Shown here one piece after another: positions 24,679 through 36,829 of a DNA stretch of 64,000 bases. Made by a program: the position numbers and the translations under genes. Source of the stretch: Hemerocallis citrina (taxonomy: Eukaryota; Streptophyta; Magnoliopsida; Asparagales; Asphodelaceae); assembly GCA_017893485.1 (NCBI GenBank), contig CM030368.1, forward strand, positions 175,432,004-175,496,003, in the 5' to 3' direction. Within the stretch, counting starts at the first letter, position 1. The number at the start of each line of letters is the position of its first letter. The notes under the pieces were generated by a model. The model saw only the letters and a list, made by a program, of their open reading frames with translations, had not been told where the DNA came from and did no database searches.

Positions 24679-25228
24679 TGATGCGGTTTGTTTTTGGGAG
24701 GCGTGTGGATGCACCAGGTGTGAGTTCTTACTCGATTTGTATGCTCCTATGCAGACGACCCTCGGCCGGACGAACGGTGCGGAAGTCGGCTCGGGTTGGG
24801 TGGAGGATGATGCTCGGCTCGGATCGGGGCGCTCGGATCCGAGGTCTCGTGTACCTGCAGACGGTCTAGGAACACCGAGGTTGGTCCCGGTGGCAAACCC
24901 TCTGACGATCTAGTCAGCTACTGAGAGAGAGTAACAGTAACTAGGGTTTGAGTGGGAAAAGATCGATTACCTGGATCAAGGGGTAGGGGTCTGGTATTTA
25001 TAGAAGAACCCAACCGGGTCTGGACCCAATTGCCCGTGGGGTTGAAGCGGTGGAAACCCGGATGGTATAGGGCTGACGTGGCAAGGGCCCGGGCGGTTTT
25101 CGGGCTGACGTGGTAGAGGCCCGGGCAGTTTTCCAGTGTTGATGTGGCAGATCTGGATGATTTGGAGGCGCACGCATTTTGAGGGGATCCTGTGGCCCAG
25201 GAGGGGCCACGTCATCCAACCCATATCA
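24679..25228 (-). repeat. 3' LTR of the Tat element
   Basis: 550 bp, homologous over its whole length to 51689-52237. A minus-strand TATA box (CTATAAATACC) lies at about 24993-25003. The U3 part to its right carries several bZIP/G-box-like CCACGTCA-type sites (near 25075, 25107 and 25205). It has a stretch of about 36 bp near 24794-24830 absent from the 5' LTR, and lacks 11-bp and 23-bp stretches present there. Confidence 0.93.
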
Positions 25229-25250
25229 CAAGCCCCACACTCCTGGAGGA
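25229..25250 (-). promoter_or_regulatory. Polypurine tract region of the Tat element
   Basis: Immediately inside the 3' LTR, the minus strand reads 'ggagtgtggggcttg' before TGATATGG. This is the expected place for second-strand priming, although the tract is interrupted by pyrimidines. Confidence 0.5.
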
Positions 25251-25389
25251 CTGGGTGAACCAGCCGTGTAGAAGTGGTTCTTCGCCTCTGTAGGAAGTGC
25301 AGGGTGGAGGGTGCGGTGAGAAAGTAGGATCTGCTACTTTCAGAAGAGGCCAGGGGTTAGGAGGAAGGGATCCCTCATCGTAGTTTGCG

Positions 25390-26280
25390 CAGGATACTGG
25401 GTAGAGGGGTCGGAGTGACGCTTGCCGAGCCTTAGGGTTGGCAGACGAGCCCTTGGTCGGCAGACGAGCCTCAGGGGTCGGCGGACAATCCTCTCGCTAG
25501 TTGGAAGAGCGAGGGGACATCGAGGTGCGTTCGATTGAGGCTCGGTTTGCCGAGCGTCTAGGGTTGGCGGACGAGCTTTGAGGGTCGGCAGACGAGCCCT
25601 TGGTCGGCAAACGAGCCTCGGGGGTTGGCGGACGATCCTCTCGCTAGTTAGAAGAGCGAAGGAACATCGAGGTCCGCTCGATTGAGGCTCGGCTTGCCGA
25701 GCATCTAGGATTGGCAGACGAGCTTTGAGGGTCGGTAGACGACCCCCTCGCTAGTTGGAAGAGCAAGGGGATGCCAACGCCTGTTGGGCTGGATATCGGC
25801 TCGCCGAGCATAGAGGGTCAATAGGCGAGCATTGAGGGTCGGTGGACGAGCTTCGAGGGTCGGCAGGCGACCCCCCTCGTTAGTTGGAAGAGCAATGGGA
25901 TGCCCCCACCGGTTGGGTTGGAGATCGGCTCGCCGAGCATAGAGGGTTGGTCGGCGAGCCCCTCGCTTGAGGAGAATTTTTGGGGCTCACGATTTCATCC
26001 GATCTCCGAGCCTCCTGGGAATAGAGTAAGGCTGTAGGGGCTCGCAGTGTCATCCGAGCTCCGAGCCCCTACACTTTGTAGTAGCGACTGGATGATTTCA
26101 TTGTATTTAATGCTTTAGGAGTCCTGACGGCTGGCGTTGGTCGGTCATTGTCGAGCGCCTGGGATCGGCAGAGGAGCTCGGAGGGTCGGCAGACGGTCCT
26201 CTCGCTAGTTGGAAGAGCGAGATGATGTCGAGGTTAGGTGAGTTGGGGTTCGGTTTGTCGAGCTCTGGGGGTCGGCAGTC
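25390..26280. repeat. Degenerate repeats near the Tat 3' LTR
   Basis: Units of about 107-147 bp centred on 'ctcgctagttggaagagcga', with 'ggtcggcagacgagc' and 'gctcggtttgccgagc' variants. No coding potential. Confidence 0.7.
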
Positions 26281-28000
26281 GAGCCCCCTGCCTGTAGGAT
26301 AGAGGGAGACATGGGGCTCGCGGTGTCATCCGAGCTCCGAGCCTCCTGTAGATAGGGAAGGACTCTGGGACCCGCGGTGTCATCCTAGCTTCGACCCTTC
26401 TGTGGAAAATAGAAGAGGAATTGTGGCTTACGGTGTTATCCGAGCGTTGACCCTTCTATAAAAATAGAAGAGGAATTGTGGCTCGTGGTGCCATCCGAGC
26501 ATCGGTCCTTCTGTAAAAATAGAAGAGGAATTGTGGCTCGCGGTGCCATCCGAGCGTCGACCCTTCTGTGGAATAGAAGAGGAATTGTGGCTCTCGGTGC
26601 CATCCGAGCGTCGAACCTTCTGTAAAGTAGAAAATGAATTGTGGCTCGCGGTGTCATCCGAGCGTCGACCCTTCTGAAAAAATAGGAGAGGAGTTATGGC
26701 TCGCGGTGGCATCCGAGCGTCGACCCTTCTGTGGAATAAAAGAGAAATTGTGGCTCGCGGTGCCATCCGAGCGTCGACCCTTCTGTGAAAACAGAAGAGG
26801 AATTGTGGCTCGCGGTGCCATCCGAGCGTCAACCCTTCTGTGGAATAGAAGAGGAATTGTGGCTAGCGGTGCCATCCGAGCGTCGACCCTTCTGTAGAAT
26901 AGGAGAGGAATTGTGGCTCGCAGTGCCATCCGAGCGTCGACCCTTCTGTAAAATAGAAGAGGAATTGTGGCTCGCGGTGCCATCCGAGCTCCGAGCTTTA
27001 TTGACTTGTTGAAAAAGTCCGCAGTGTGGGGAAGAAAGGCCTAGGGGTAGTTTGGGTAATTCCTCGCCCACTGCTGATGTCAGGAGCGCAAGGATCGAAG
27101 TGTCTCCAGATCTTAGCGGACTTTTGGGGTTCGGTTTGTCAAGCGCTGGGGGTCGGCAGTCGAGCCCCCTGCCTGTGGAATAGAGGGAGACACTGGGGCT
27201 CGCGGTGTCATCCGAGCTCCGAGCCTCCTATAAATAGGGAAGGACTCTGGGGCCCGCAGTGTCATCCGAGCTTCAACCCTTCTATGGAAAATAGAAGAGG
27301 AATTGTGGCTCGCGGTGCCATCCAAGCGTCGACCCTTCTGTAAAAATAGAAGAAGAATTGTGGCTCACGGTGCCATCCGAGCGTCGACCCTTCTGTAGAA
27401 TAGAAGAGGAATTGTGGCTCGCGGTGCCATCTGAGCGTCGACCCTTCTGTGAAAATAGAAGAGGAATTGTGGCTCGCAGTGCCATCCAAGCGTCGACCCT
27501 TCTGTGGAATAGAAGAGAATTGTGGCTCGCGGTGCCATCTGAGCGTCGACCCTTTTGTAGAATAGGAGACGAATTGTGGCTCGCGGTGCCATCCGAGCGT
27601 CGACCCTTCTGTGGAATAGAAGAGGAATTGTGGCTCGCGGTGTCATCCGAGCGTCGACCCTTCTGTGAAAATAGAAGAGGAATTGTGGCTCGCGGTGCCA
27701 TCCGAGCATCGACCCTTCTGTGAAAATAGAAAAGGAATTGTGGCTCGCGGTGACATTCGAGCGTCGACCCTTCTGTGGAATAGAAGAGGAATTGTGGCTC
27801 GCGGTGCCATCCGAGCGTCGACCCTTCTGTAGAATAGGAGAGGAATTGTGGCTCGCGGTGCCATCCGAGCCCCGAGGTTCATTGACTTGTCGAAAAAGTC
27901 CGCGGTGTGGGGAAGAAAGGCCTGGAGATAGTTTGGGTAATTCCTCGCCCACTGCTGACGTCAGGAGCGCAAGGATCGAAGCGTTTCCAGATCTTAGTGG
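26245..28000. repeat. 880-bp tandem duplication, each copy holding a 54-bp array
   Basis: The block beginning 'ttcggtttgtcgagctctgg' near 26250 recurs about 880 bp later near 27130, and both copies end in 'gtcaggagcgcaaggatcga' followed by 'cagatcttag'. Each copy contains about ten units of a 54-bp repeat (core GGCTCGCGGTGCCATCCGAG). Because 54 is a multiple of 3, open frames appear on both strands but are not genes. The second copy carries a perfect TGACGTCA bZIP/CRE-type palindrome at 27956-27963; the first has TGATGTCA. Confidence 0.85.
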
Positions 28001-28070
28001 CCGTTAGATCTTGATGGTTAAGATCCAACGGCCAGATCTTTATTGCGGAAATTGAGGAGTCTCTTTCTCC

Positions 28071-28078
28071 TTATAAAT
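28071..28078 (+). promoter_or_regulatory. TATA box of the Tat antisense gene
   Basis: TTATAAAT on the plus strand, 150 bp upstream of the antisense ORF start, within 'ctttctcc...ctcctccccc'. A C/T-rich leader follows. The TGACGTCA site is about 110 bp upstream. This fits an independent promoter opposite to gag-pol transcription. Confidence 0.65.
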
Positions 28079-29610
28079 CTCCTCCCCCCTCTTCACTTTT
28101 TCTTCTTCATTTCTTTACTCTCACTCACCACTATTCCAAGAACAGGGTTTTACTTACCGTCGGCGACTTTTTCCGGTGATCGTTCGGTAAACTCTTCAGG
28201 TTAGTATTCTCTATTTTGTAATGTCGTGCGTTCAGTCCGGATCCGAGGCCAGCTCGTCTGGCCGCTCTACGAAGGATTCCGAGTCCGAGACGTCCTCGTC
28301 TTTTAGCAAATATAAGGTGAAGCAGGAGGTCCTGACAGACCCTGGGTCGGCTAGTAGTGACGACGTTGTCTTCATAGTGTCGCCACTGAGATCCCGAAGG
28401 CCGGGGAAGGAGCCTGTAGGCGAGGGTGAAGAGGAGGAAGAGGATGAGGGGGATCAGGAGGATCAGGGCACCGAGGACGAAGAGGAGGAGGGAGAGGACG
28501 AGGAGGACCAGGGGGATCAAGGCGCCGAGGGCAAAGAGGAGGAGGGAGAGGACGAGGAGGACCAGGGCATCGATGGTGAAGAGGAGGGGGAGGATGAGGA
28601 TCAGGAGGATACGGATACCTATGATGAGGATAAGGAGGATGAGGGTGCTGTGGATGATGAGGATGAGGGCACTCAAGAGGGTGTTGGCGAAGGCACAACG
28701 GGAAGGTTGGTCGGGGATGACCTTCCACCTCTCCCACCCTTGTCGACGCCGTCTCCTGAGAGGAAGGCTCGTCCTCGCCGGAAGAAGCGGAAGCTAACTA
28801 TCCCAGATAGTCCTCCTCCGCAGGATGAATATGCACCCAGGCCGGGGCCCGAGTTCCCCCGAGTCTCCTTCAAAAATCCGGGGTTGATCCAAACGTATCC
28901 TGATGATATCAAGGACATCGACCCCATCCCTCCCGTGCCAGGTGAAGAGAGCCGGGTGAAGATTCGGATGGACAGCATCCCGTGCATCTTGAGGGCGGAC
29001 TATCTCCACATTATGAGGGCCTCTTATTTCATCCCGCGAGAGTTCGAAGTCTTCATTCCGAGCCCCGGCATTCGGCCCACCACGGTCCTGGCGTCGGGCT
29101 ATTGTATGTTTCCTGAGGACGCCTTCGCCTTGGGCCTGAGGTTGCCTCTGCATCCCTTTGTTAAGAGGGTCTTGAATTGGGCGAAGCTATGCCCCATGCA
29201 GTATGGCTTGAACTCCTGAAAGCACTTGATCTGTTTTATTCTGAGGTGCCAAGAGAAAGGGGTGAAGCCGAGGTTGACGTACTTTCGAGCCATCCTAGGG
29301 ATCAGTTCGCTCGGAGATCAGGAAGGGATTTTCTACTTCTCACCCAGGCCGCACAAGAAGATCATGCACGGCCATCCGGATTCCATCAAAGAGTGGAAAG
29401 AGAAGTATTTTGTGGTGTGGAGTGAGAAGGCTTGGGAAATACTGACCCAGTGGAGTTTCTTCAAGCCGTACCATAAACCTTCGAAGCGAAGCAACTTGAC
29501 AGCAAAGGAGTGGAAGAGAGTGGAGAAGATTGTAGGGGGGCACAGTATTGTGTGGCCTCGAGTGAGCGAGCTACACCTCGCCCGGGCCGGACTGAGCCCG
29601 GCCGACCCTA

Positions 29611-29681
29611 GTATGTTTCGTTCTGAATTTTTCATCTTTCTGCCTTTGTGTTAACTTTAGCCTCTTTTTTCATTCTTGCAG
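29611..29681 (+). other. Intron 1 of the antisense ORF
   Basis: 71 bp, GTATGT...TTGCAG, T-rich. Removing it joins the two open segments in phase through a split codon. Confidence 0.65.
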
Positions 29682-30160
29682 AGATGACTTCCGAGCAGGT
29701 GTACGATAGGCGAGCCTTGCTGGCCGTTGCCGCGAAGGCGAGGGCGGATATGTAGAAGAAGAAGAAGGCGGAGCCGGAGAAGCTGTCCGCTCAGGCCGGG
29801 GGGTCCGCCAAGGGGCCGGCCCCGGTAGCCGAGGAGCCTTCTCAAGAAAAGAAGGCCAAGAAGCATCACCACCCCCCCACACCGAGGGCGCCCGGGGATG
29901 CAGGGGGCAGTTCGGGCAAAATTGTTGATGCCCCGGGAAAGAGGCTTCCCCCACCATGCCTCACCGCCAAGCAGATGGTGGGCCAACAGGGACTGCGGCC
30001 CTTCGCCCCCGATTGGTCGATCGTGCAGGGGGACAGTCTGCTCGACGGACCTGTGGCGGTCGAGTTCGTCACGAAGGCCGGCACCGAGCGTGACCACATG
30101 GTGCTGGCGTTGCAGACGGCCGAGCAGGCCTTCATGCGCTGGTCCCAGGCGCATATTTCG

Positions 30161-30234
30161 GTGAGTTAGTTCGGCACCTTTTTCCCTGGTTTTGAACTTG
30201 GTGGAATTTTTCTGATCTTTTTTCCCTCGGACAG
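30161..30234 (+). other. Intron 2 of the antisense ORF
   Basis: 74 bp, GTGAGT...GGACAG, T-rich. It splits between codons and joins open segments on both sides. Confidence 0.65.
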
Positions 30235-30300
30235 GCGATGCTCCACGGTCAGCACTTTCAAAAGTGCTTGGAGAAGGAGATCTACATAGAAAGGAGGAAC

Positions 30301-33300
30301 TGTAATATCCCGGACGGATATTAACTCATATAAATTATTATTTTATTATTATTTTATTATTATTTTATTTTAACTCCAAAATCGGACTATTTTGGCGATT
30401 TTTCGCCGGGTTGCCCACAAACAGTGCCTACGCACGTCTATCGGTCGGTGCGCATCCAAAGCGCATCAAATTGATAACGCAACTCTCCGAAGTAATAATA
30501 AAGTTTATTTCACCATTATTTTCTAAATTAAATTATTTTTGGGAATTTTATGAGGATTTTATAAGAAGATTTTTGTATACACATACATGTACACATACAC
30601 ATAATTGTATGGTACTTAGTATATTATACCTAGTATATGGTATGTACTTTAGGACAATACACTATTTCTTGTCATGGCTACTTAATTAGAGAATTAGGGT
30701 TTGATTAGAAGGCTTAAGGAGGTTTTATTTAGGGGTTGTATGCATAAGAGATTAGGAGAAAGTCTTCTAGAAACACCTTCCCTCACATAACACCTCCCTC
30801 CACCTCACCACTCTAAGACTCACCCCCTACTCCCCTATAGCTTGGCCGGCCACCTCTTCTTGGGGTTTATTTTGTGCCATTTTGGTGCACTCACCACCTC
30901 CATTCTCTTCTATAAATCACCCCTCATTCACTTCCTTCTCTCATTTTAGAAAAAAACAAAAGAAAGAAAGAAAGAAAGAAAGGAAAAGAAAGAGAGAACA
31001 AATAACTAGAGAGTTTTGTTTTGTAGGGTAATAGAAGACTTCTAAAAGAAAGCTTAGGGGAAGGAGAAGGTAGCAAAGCTAGTTCTTCCAACAAGTTAGG
31101 GAAGGTGGGGGTTTCTTCACTACTTGATTTCTTTGTTTGTTTGTTTGTTTGTTTGTTTGTTGTTTGTTGTTTGACTTCTTCTTCTTCTCACCTTCTTGTT
31201 TTATTTCTTTTTGGGTGTGTTGTTGTGTTGTTATGTTGGATGAAAAGGAAAGAAAAGTAGTAGTAATAACTACTAACTCATAAAGATCATAGCTTTAGTA
31301 TTGTAGTTTGTTGTTTGTATGATATTGGACCAAAGGACTCACATATTGCATATTGTTGAAATATACAACCATTGTTGGTTGTAGGACTTGGTGTAATAAA
31401 TAAAAAGATCTTCTTTTGTTTTAATCACTAGTTGTAAATAATAAATAAAAAGATCTTCTTTTTATTTCTAATCACTAGTTGTAGCTAATACATAAAAAGA
31501 TCTTCTTTTTATTTCTAATCACTAGTTGTAACTAATAAATAAAAAGATCTTCTTTTGTTTTAATCACTAGTTGTAAATAATAAATAAAAAGATCTTCTTT
31601 TTATTTCTAATCACTAGTTGTAGCTAATACATAAAAAGATCTTCTCTTTATTTCTAATCACTAGTTGTAACTAATAAATAAAAAGATCTTCTTTTATACT
31701 TAGTCACTAGTTGTAGCTAATAAGTAAAAAGATCTTCTTTTATTTTAATCACTAGTTGTAGTTAATAATTAAAAAGATCTTCTTTTATTTCTAATCACTA
31801 GTTGTAACTTAATAAAAATGACCTTTTCTTTATCACTAGTGGTAATAAGGTTAGTAAGCAACTAAGTAGTAGTAGGCTAAAATAATAAGTAGTATTATGT
31901 AATAAATGAAGTAGTAGTAGCATGTATGTAATTAATAAAGTAGTAGTATGTTTATGTCCATAAAGTAGTAGTAGTAATGGATAGTTGTATGTGATGATTT
32001 TGTTGTGAATGAAGTAGTAGTAGTAGTAGATAATGGTGTGTTATGTTTTGATTAAAGTAGGGGTAGTAGTAGTAGTAGTTAGTTGTAGGATTGCTTCTAA
32101 AAATAATTGGAAGCAATATTCATGCTACTAAGGTTGTAGGATTTCTTCTAAAAATATTTAGAAGCCATCTTCATACTACTAAGGTTGTAGGATTCCTCCT
32201 AAAAATATTTAGAAGCCATGTTTATGCTTCAATTGTTGTAGGACTACTTCTAAAAATAATTAGAAGCCATGTATATGCTTTACATGTTGTAGGCTCATTC
32301 CTAAAAATATTTAGAAGCCATGTTTATGCTTCAATTGTTGTAGGATTACTTCTAAAAATAATTAGAAGCCATGTTTATGCTTTACATGTTGTAGGCTCAT
32401 TCCTAAAAATATTTAGAAGCCATGTTTATGCTTCAATTGTTGTAGGATTACTTCTAAAAATAATTAGAAGCCATATCCATGCTTAGTTAGTTGTAGGATT
32501 GCTTGTAAAAATATCCTACCATGTTTACCATGCTTAATTAGTTGTAGGATTGCATTTAAAAATATCCTACCATGCTTACCATGCTTAGTTAGTTGTAGCT
32601 TTGCTTCTAAAAATAATTAGAAGCCATACCTATGCTTAATTAGTTGTAGAATTGCATTTAAAAATATCCTACCATGCTTACCATGCTTAGTTAGTTGTAG
32701 CTTTGCTTCTAAAAATAATTAGAAGCCATATCTATGCTTAATTAGTTGTAGGATTGCATTTAAAAATATCCTACCATGCTTACCATGCTTAGTTAGTTGT
32801 AGCTTTGCTTCTAAAAATAATTAGAAGCCATATCTATGCTTAATTAGTTGTAGGATTGCATTTAAAAATATCCTACCATGCTTACCATGCTTAGTTAGTT
32901 GTAGCTTTGCTTCTAAAAATAATTAGAAGTCATATCTATGCTTAATTAGTTGTAGGATTGCATTTAAAAATATCCTACCATGCTTACCATGCTTAGTTAG
33001 TTGTAGCTTTGCTTCTAAAAATAATTAGAAGCCATATCTATGCTTAATTAGTTGTAGGATTGCATTTAAAAATATCCTACCATGCTTACCATGCTTAGTT
33101 AGTTGTAGCTTTGCTTCAAAAATAATTAGAAGCCATATCTATGCTTAATTAGTTGTAGGATTGCATTTAAAAATATCCTACCATGCTTACCATGCTTAGT
33201 TAGTTGTAGCTTTGCTTCTAAAAATAATTAGAAGCCATATCTATGCTTAATTAGTTGTAAGATTGCTTATAAAAATATTCTACCATGATTCTATGCTTAA

Positions 33301-36299
33301 TTAATTGTAGAATGTTTTATAAACTTATCTTACCATGCTTAACGTTTAGAATGTTGTAGGATTCTTTTCCTAGCATGCTTGGTAATGTTGTAGGATTCTT
33401 TTCCTATCATATTTAGTAACTCACTTATACTAAAATTTTGTAGGATTCATTCCTAAAGTTTCTTATTATGTTTAGTGACTTAGTTATGCTTAGAATGTGT
33501 AGGATTCAATCCAAAAGTTTCCTACAATGTTTGGATAAATTTTATTGTGCCTAGAGTATTGTAGGATCCATGATAAAATCATATACCATGCTAGTTTAAT
33601 TGTTGGAAAGCGATATATCATGCTAGCTTAATTGTAAGTATTTGGCATATCATGCTAGTTTAAATTGTATGCGAATTGTATACCATGCTAGATAAATGGT
33701 AGAGAAGTGTATACTATGTTAGTGAATGACCATGATTCATGCTAAGTAAGTAGGGATCATGCAAATTATTGATCATATTAAGTTAAGGATACCCATACTA
33801 GGATGTTCATGCTTAGGGTAAAGAAACTACCCATGGCTAGTTGTAGTGATTTATGTCGGATTCTATGCCATGCTAGAGTAATACATGATTAGAACATTGT
33901 AGGAGTAATGTTAGAATATCTACTATACCTTGGAATGATTGTATGTTATATTAGTTATCTATCCATGCTTGTGTTATGGTGATTAGTCAAGATAAGTAGT
34001 AAGCTTTCATGCTCGCTTGACTATAGTAGACTCTATGTCTAGGTCGTAGTGATTTTTATGCTTAAGCTCGATGAAAACACAAGCATTAATCATATTCATA
34101 CTTAGGAGTGTGATGGTGAGTAGTTCTATTTTGTAATTGGATTGCTTTAGGAAGATGCCTACGAGTGTATGTCATGCCTAAGACATTATAGGTCGAAGTA
34201 GTAAGATCGGGAAGACCACTAGCGATAGTTAATTCGATAAAGGCGGTTATGTCGCCTTCGGATTCTTCCTTAGTAGAATACCGATCTTAGACTACTAGTA
34301 GATCCCTTTGTTGCTTCTAATAGTAGAAGATTAAGTTTGTTAGTAAGCACGCTTGGTTGCTTCTAGGATTGATTACCTGTATGGTTGTTTGCACACGGTC
34401 GTGCTCGTACGTGGCTCGACTGGCCCGTATGTAGTGGTGGGTCTCATACGTAGCTTAGTCGGCTCGTATGTAGGTTATTGTCTCGTACGCGGCCCGACCG
34501 GCCCGTACGTAGCTGTTGGTCTCATACGCGGCTTATTTGGCTGGTATGTACGTGGTTATCTCCTACGAGGCCCGCCTGGCTCGTAGGTAGTTATTGTTTC
34601 ATACGTAGCTTAGTTGGCTCGTATGTGGTTATTACTCGTGTATAGCTTGTTAGCTAGTACACAGTTAGTTGTGCTATCTAGGGTGATGTTACCACCCTAA
34701 GGGCTATCGACCATCAAGACATGTGTTTCTACCCTAAGGAACTGTGGAGGAGTCGCTCCTTGTGTACCGTCGAATCTTAACCAGGGTAGGTTGATCGAGG
34801 ACCGGAGTATAGACAGAATCCAAGTCTAGGGTAGCGGCGTGCGTATATATTCACGACGGCCAAAGTCTTGGATCGATGAGCCACGAACCGGGTCCTGAAG
34901 GATTCTGGTAAATCTAGGTTGAGCGGCCTAGTAGAGTTGTTTTGCGAAGCCTAATTTAAGGCCTAGCATGTTGTGTTATAATATCGTCATCCCTAGGATT
35001 GTTCGAGTCAGGGACATCACTAGGATAGTGACTTATAAGGATCAGTTTACTTAAACCCTTTTGCCGGGAGAGAGGGGTCAGTTGTAGGGGGCCCCGACAC
35101 TAACTCGTCTCTTGAGGCAGATCATAGGTGGTGTACCGGGTTGTACCTTCCTGTCAAAGGGATACGTACAGTGCCGTCTCACAAGTTGAGGACACGGGTT
35201 GCGTATCTCGCGCTGTTAATTCCTGAAGTACCGTGGCTAGGGGTGCCACAGGATGCATTGTGCAGTCCTGCGCTTGCGATACCCCAGAGAGTGCCACAGG
35301 GTAGGCTTCGTGCTACCCTGCGCTTGCGAAACTCTATGGTTTGGTTTTTGTAATGACACCCGATACGTCGGGATCGTCTAATTTGAGTGAGGTCCGGTTA
35401 GCCGGGTCGCGGTGGCGAACATAGACACCACGGGCGAAATGCAACAGTGGCACATGACCACATCTGCAGCCTCGCGAGTCACGTGTAGGTGTCAGGAACA
35501 GGTTGTGTACAATTAGAATTCATAACGCGGGTTCAATCCCTATATATGGAGAAATGGCTTGAGATGGAGTCGCATGTATTTATGGGCTGCATGTTACTTT
35601 CGGAGACTTGCTGACATTAGAATAGGAAGCATCCTAGTTCTACCTTCCCGTCAAAGGGATACGTACGGTGCCATCTCACAGGTTGAGGACATGGGTTGCA
35701 TATCTCGCGCTGTTAATTCCTGAACTACCGTGGGTAGGTGTCAGGAACGGGTTGTGTACAATTAGAATTCATAAGAATAGGGAGTGTCCTAGTTCTACTT
35801 AAGTATCACATTAGAGTCTAGTCATAGCACTCACGTACACTTAAACTACACCGACACCATTACTATGTTTGTATATTTTGTATATTGTTTGGAAGATTCG
35901 CTGCTATATGATCAGCCTTTAAGCGTCAGTGAATACTGACGTCCCCACTTCCATAGGTACTGGATCGCTGAAGTACAAAGGCGATATTCAGAAGGACTCA
36001 AGGCCAGGAAAGCAAAGAGTCAGTGTTATGTTTAGTTCCGCTGCAGAATATGTGTTGATTATGTATTAATTGAGAAGTACTCTGGTGTAAGATGTGAAGG
36101 TTGTAATACTTAGAAATGTAAAGGCAATATTGTAACTCCATTGTAAAATATTACAATTGTACAGTATTCAGATTTGTAACACTTGCGTATTGAATAAAAA
36201 GTTTTAAATTCTCCTGTTTTTCTGTGTATTGTGACTAATTGAAGCAAAGATCTTGGCTCGTGTCACGGTTTCCCGGTATTCGGAAATCGGGGCGCTACA
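30301..36299 (+). mobile_element. Giant LTR-like unit S2, inserted in the antisense ORF
   Basis: 5999 bp from TGTAATATCCCGG to GGGGCGCTACA, with a perfect GGAAC duplication (30296-30300 and 36300-36304). Same part order as S1: TATAAATC at 30911-30918, GAAA microsatellite (30960-30985), leader, a repeat of about 46 bp with 'aaaaagatcttctttt' (31.39-31.81 kb), a 102-bp repeat (about 32.52-33.26 kb), 'ctcgtacgtggctcgac' repeats (34.40-34.64 kb) and the shared 3' third. It carries the cassette 'tgccacagg...cctgcgcttgcga' (two similar halves, 35.24-35.33 kb), shared with S3. A stretch at about 35.64-35.77 kb repeats pieces of 35.14-35.23 and 35.48-35.53 kb. No coding potential. Confidence 0.85.
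32520..33260. repeat. 102-bp tandem repeat in S2
   Basis: About seven very similar copies of a unit combining 'cttagttagttgtagctttg', 'ctaaaaataattagaagcca' and 'atttaaaaatatcctaccat'. The high similarity between copies suggests recent homogenisation. Confidence 0.85.
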
Positions 36300-36829
36300 G
36301 GAACGCAGAGAAGTACCTCCGCGAGCTGAACAAGGCGACCGACGATCTGAAGGAGGCTCAGAGCATGGTTGCCGTCTACGAGGCCCAGATGGCCTCGCTT
36401 TGCGACATCCATAAGGCGGACGTGGATCGTCTCAAGGAGAGGATCGAGGAGGAGGCGGAGAAGGGGCGGAAGGCCCTGAAGAGGATGGAGACGGCCTCGG
36501 CAGAAGCCCTGATTATAGCGCAGGACGAGGCGTATGAGCAGGCCAAGGCGCACTTCAGGCAGATCTATCCAGAGCAGAGCGTGGACCACCTCTACTATGG
36601 TTGGGAGGCAAATCTTCCGCCGACCCCGGGGGCGACGAAACGGGGGGCGTCCAGGCCGAAGATGAGGTGCCACCCCCCCTCAAGAATAGACTAGTTTTTT
36701 CTTTTTGTTTTTTATGTAAATGCCTCGAACGGACTGGCCACCGCGGCTTTTGTATCAATTTTTTGAAAGAAACGAAATATACTTTTTTGGGCCGAGGCTT
36801 TGTGACTTGTGCATTTTTCTCGCTTTCTT

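Larger units (their letters stand above)
28221..36694 (+). pseudogene. Tat antisense ORF ('putative gypsy-type' domain protein), three exons, split by S2
   Basis: Starts at ATG 28221. Exon 1 (28221-29610) encodes a Ser-rich start, a strongly acidic Glu/Asp tract (about residues 70-155), a basic RRKKRK stretch, then the block with ILRADYLHIMRASYFIP and LRLPLHPFVKRVL. That block resembles Pfam 'putative gypsy type transposon' (PF04195), a family of unknown function found in antisense ORFs of Tat elements. Intron 1 (29611-29681) and intron 2 (30161-30234) have GT...AG ends and keep phase exactly. Exon 3 (30235-30300, then 36305-36694) is Glu/Lys/Ala-rich and probably coiled coil. S2 interrupts exon 3. 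A TGA at 29217-29219 (probably from Trp) and a TAG near 29754 kill the frame. The product may be nuclear, judging by the basic stretch; its role is unknown. Confidence 0.75.

Noticed and set aside
26428..27952. Many open frames on both strands encoding repeated RRVDARMAPRATIPLLF-like peptides
   Set aside because: They are the 54-bp tandem unit (18 codons) read in several frames; any period divisible by three stays open without selection.
28372..28737. Minus-strand Pro/His-rich frame and Leu-rich frame opposite the acidic tract
   Set aside because: Complement of the GAG/GAT-rich acidic coding stretch of the antisense ORF.
32520..33260. CRISPR-like regular repeats
   Set aside because: The 102-bp units are contiguous with no unique spacers, lie in a plant retroelement, and no cas genes exist.
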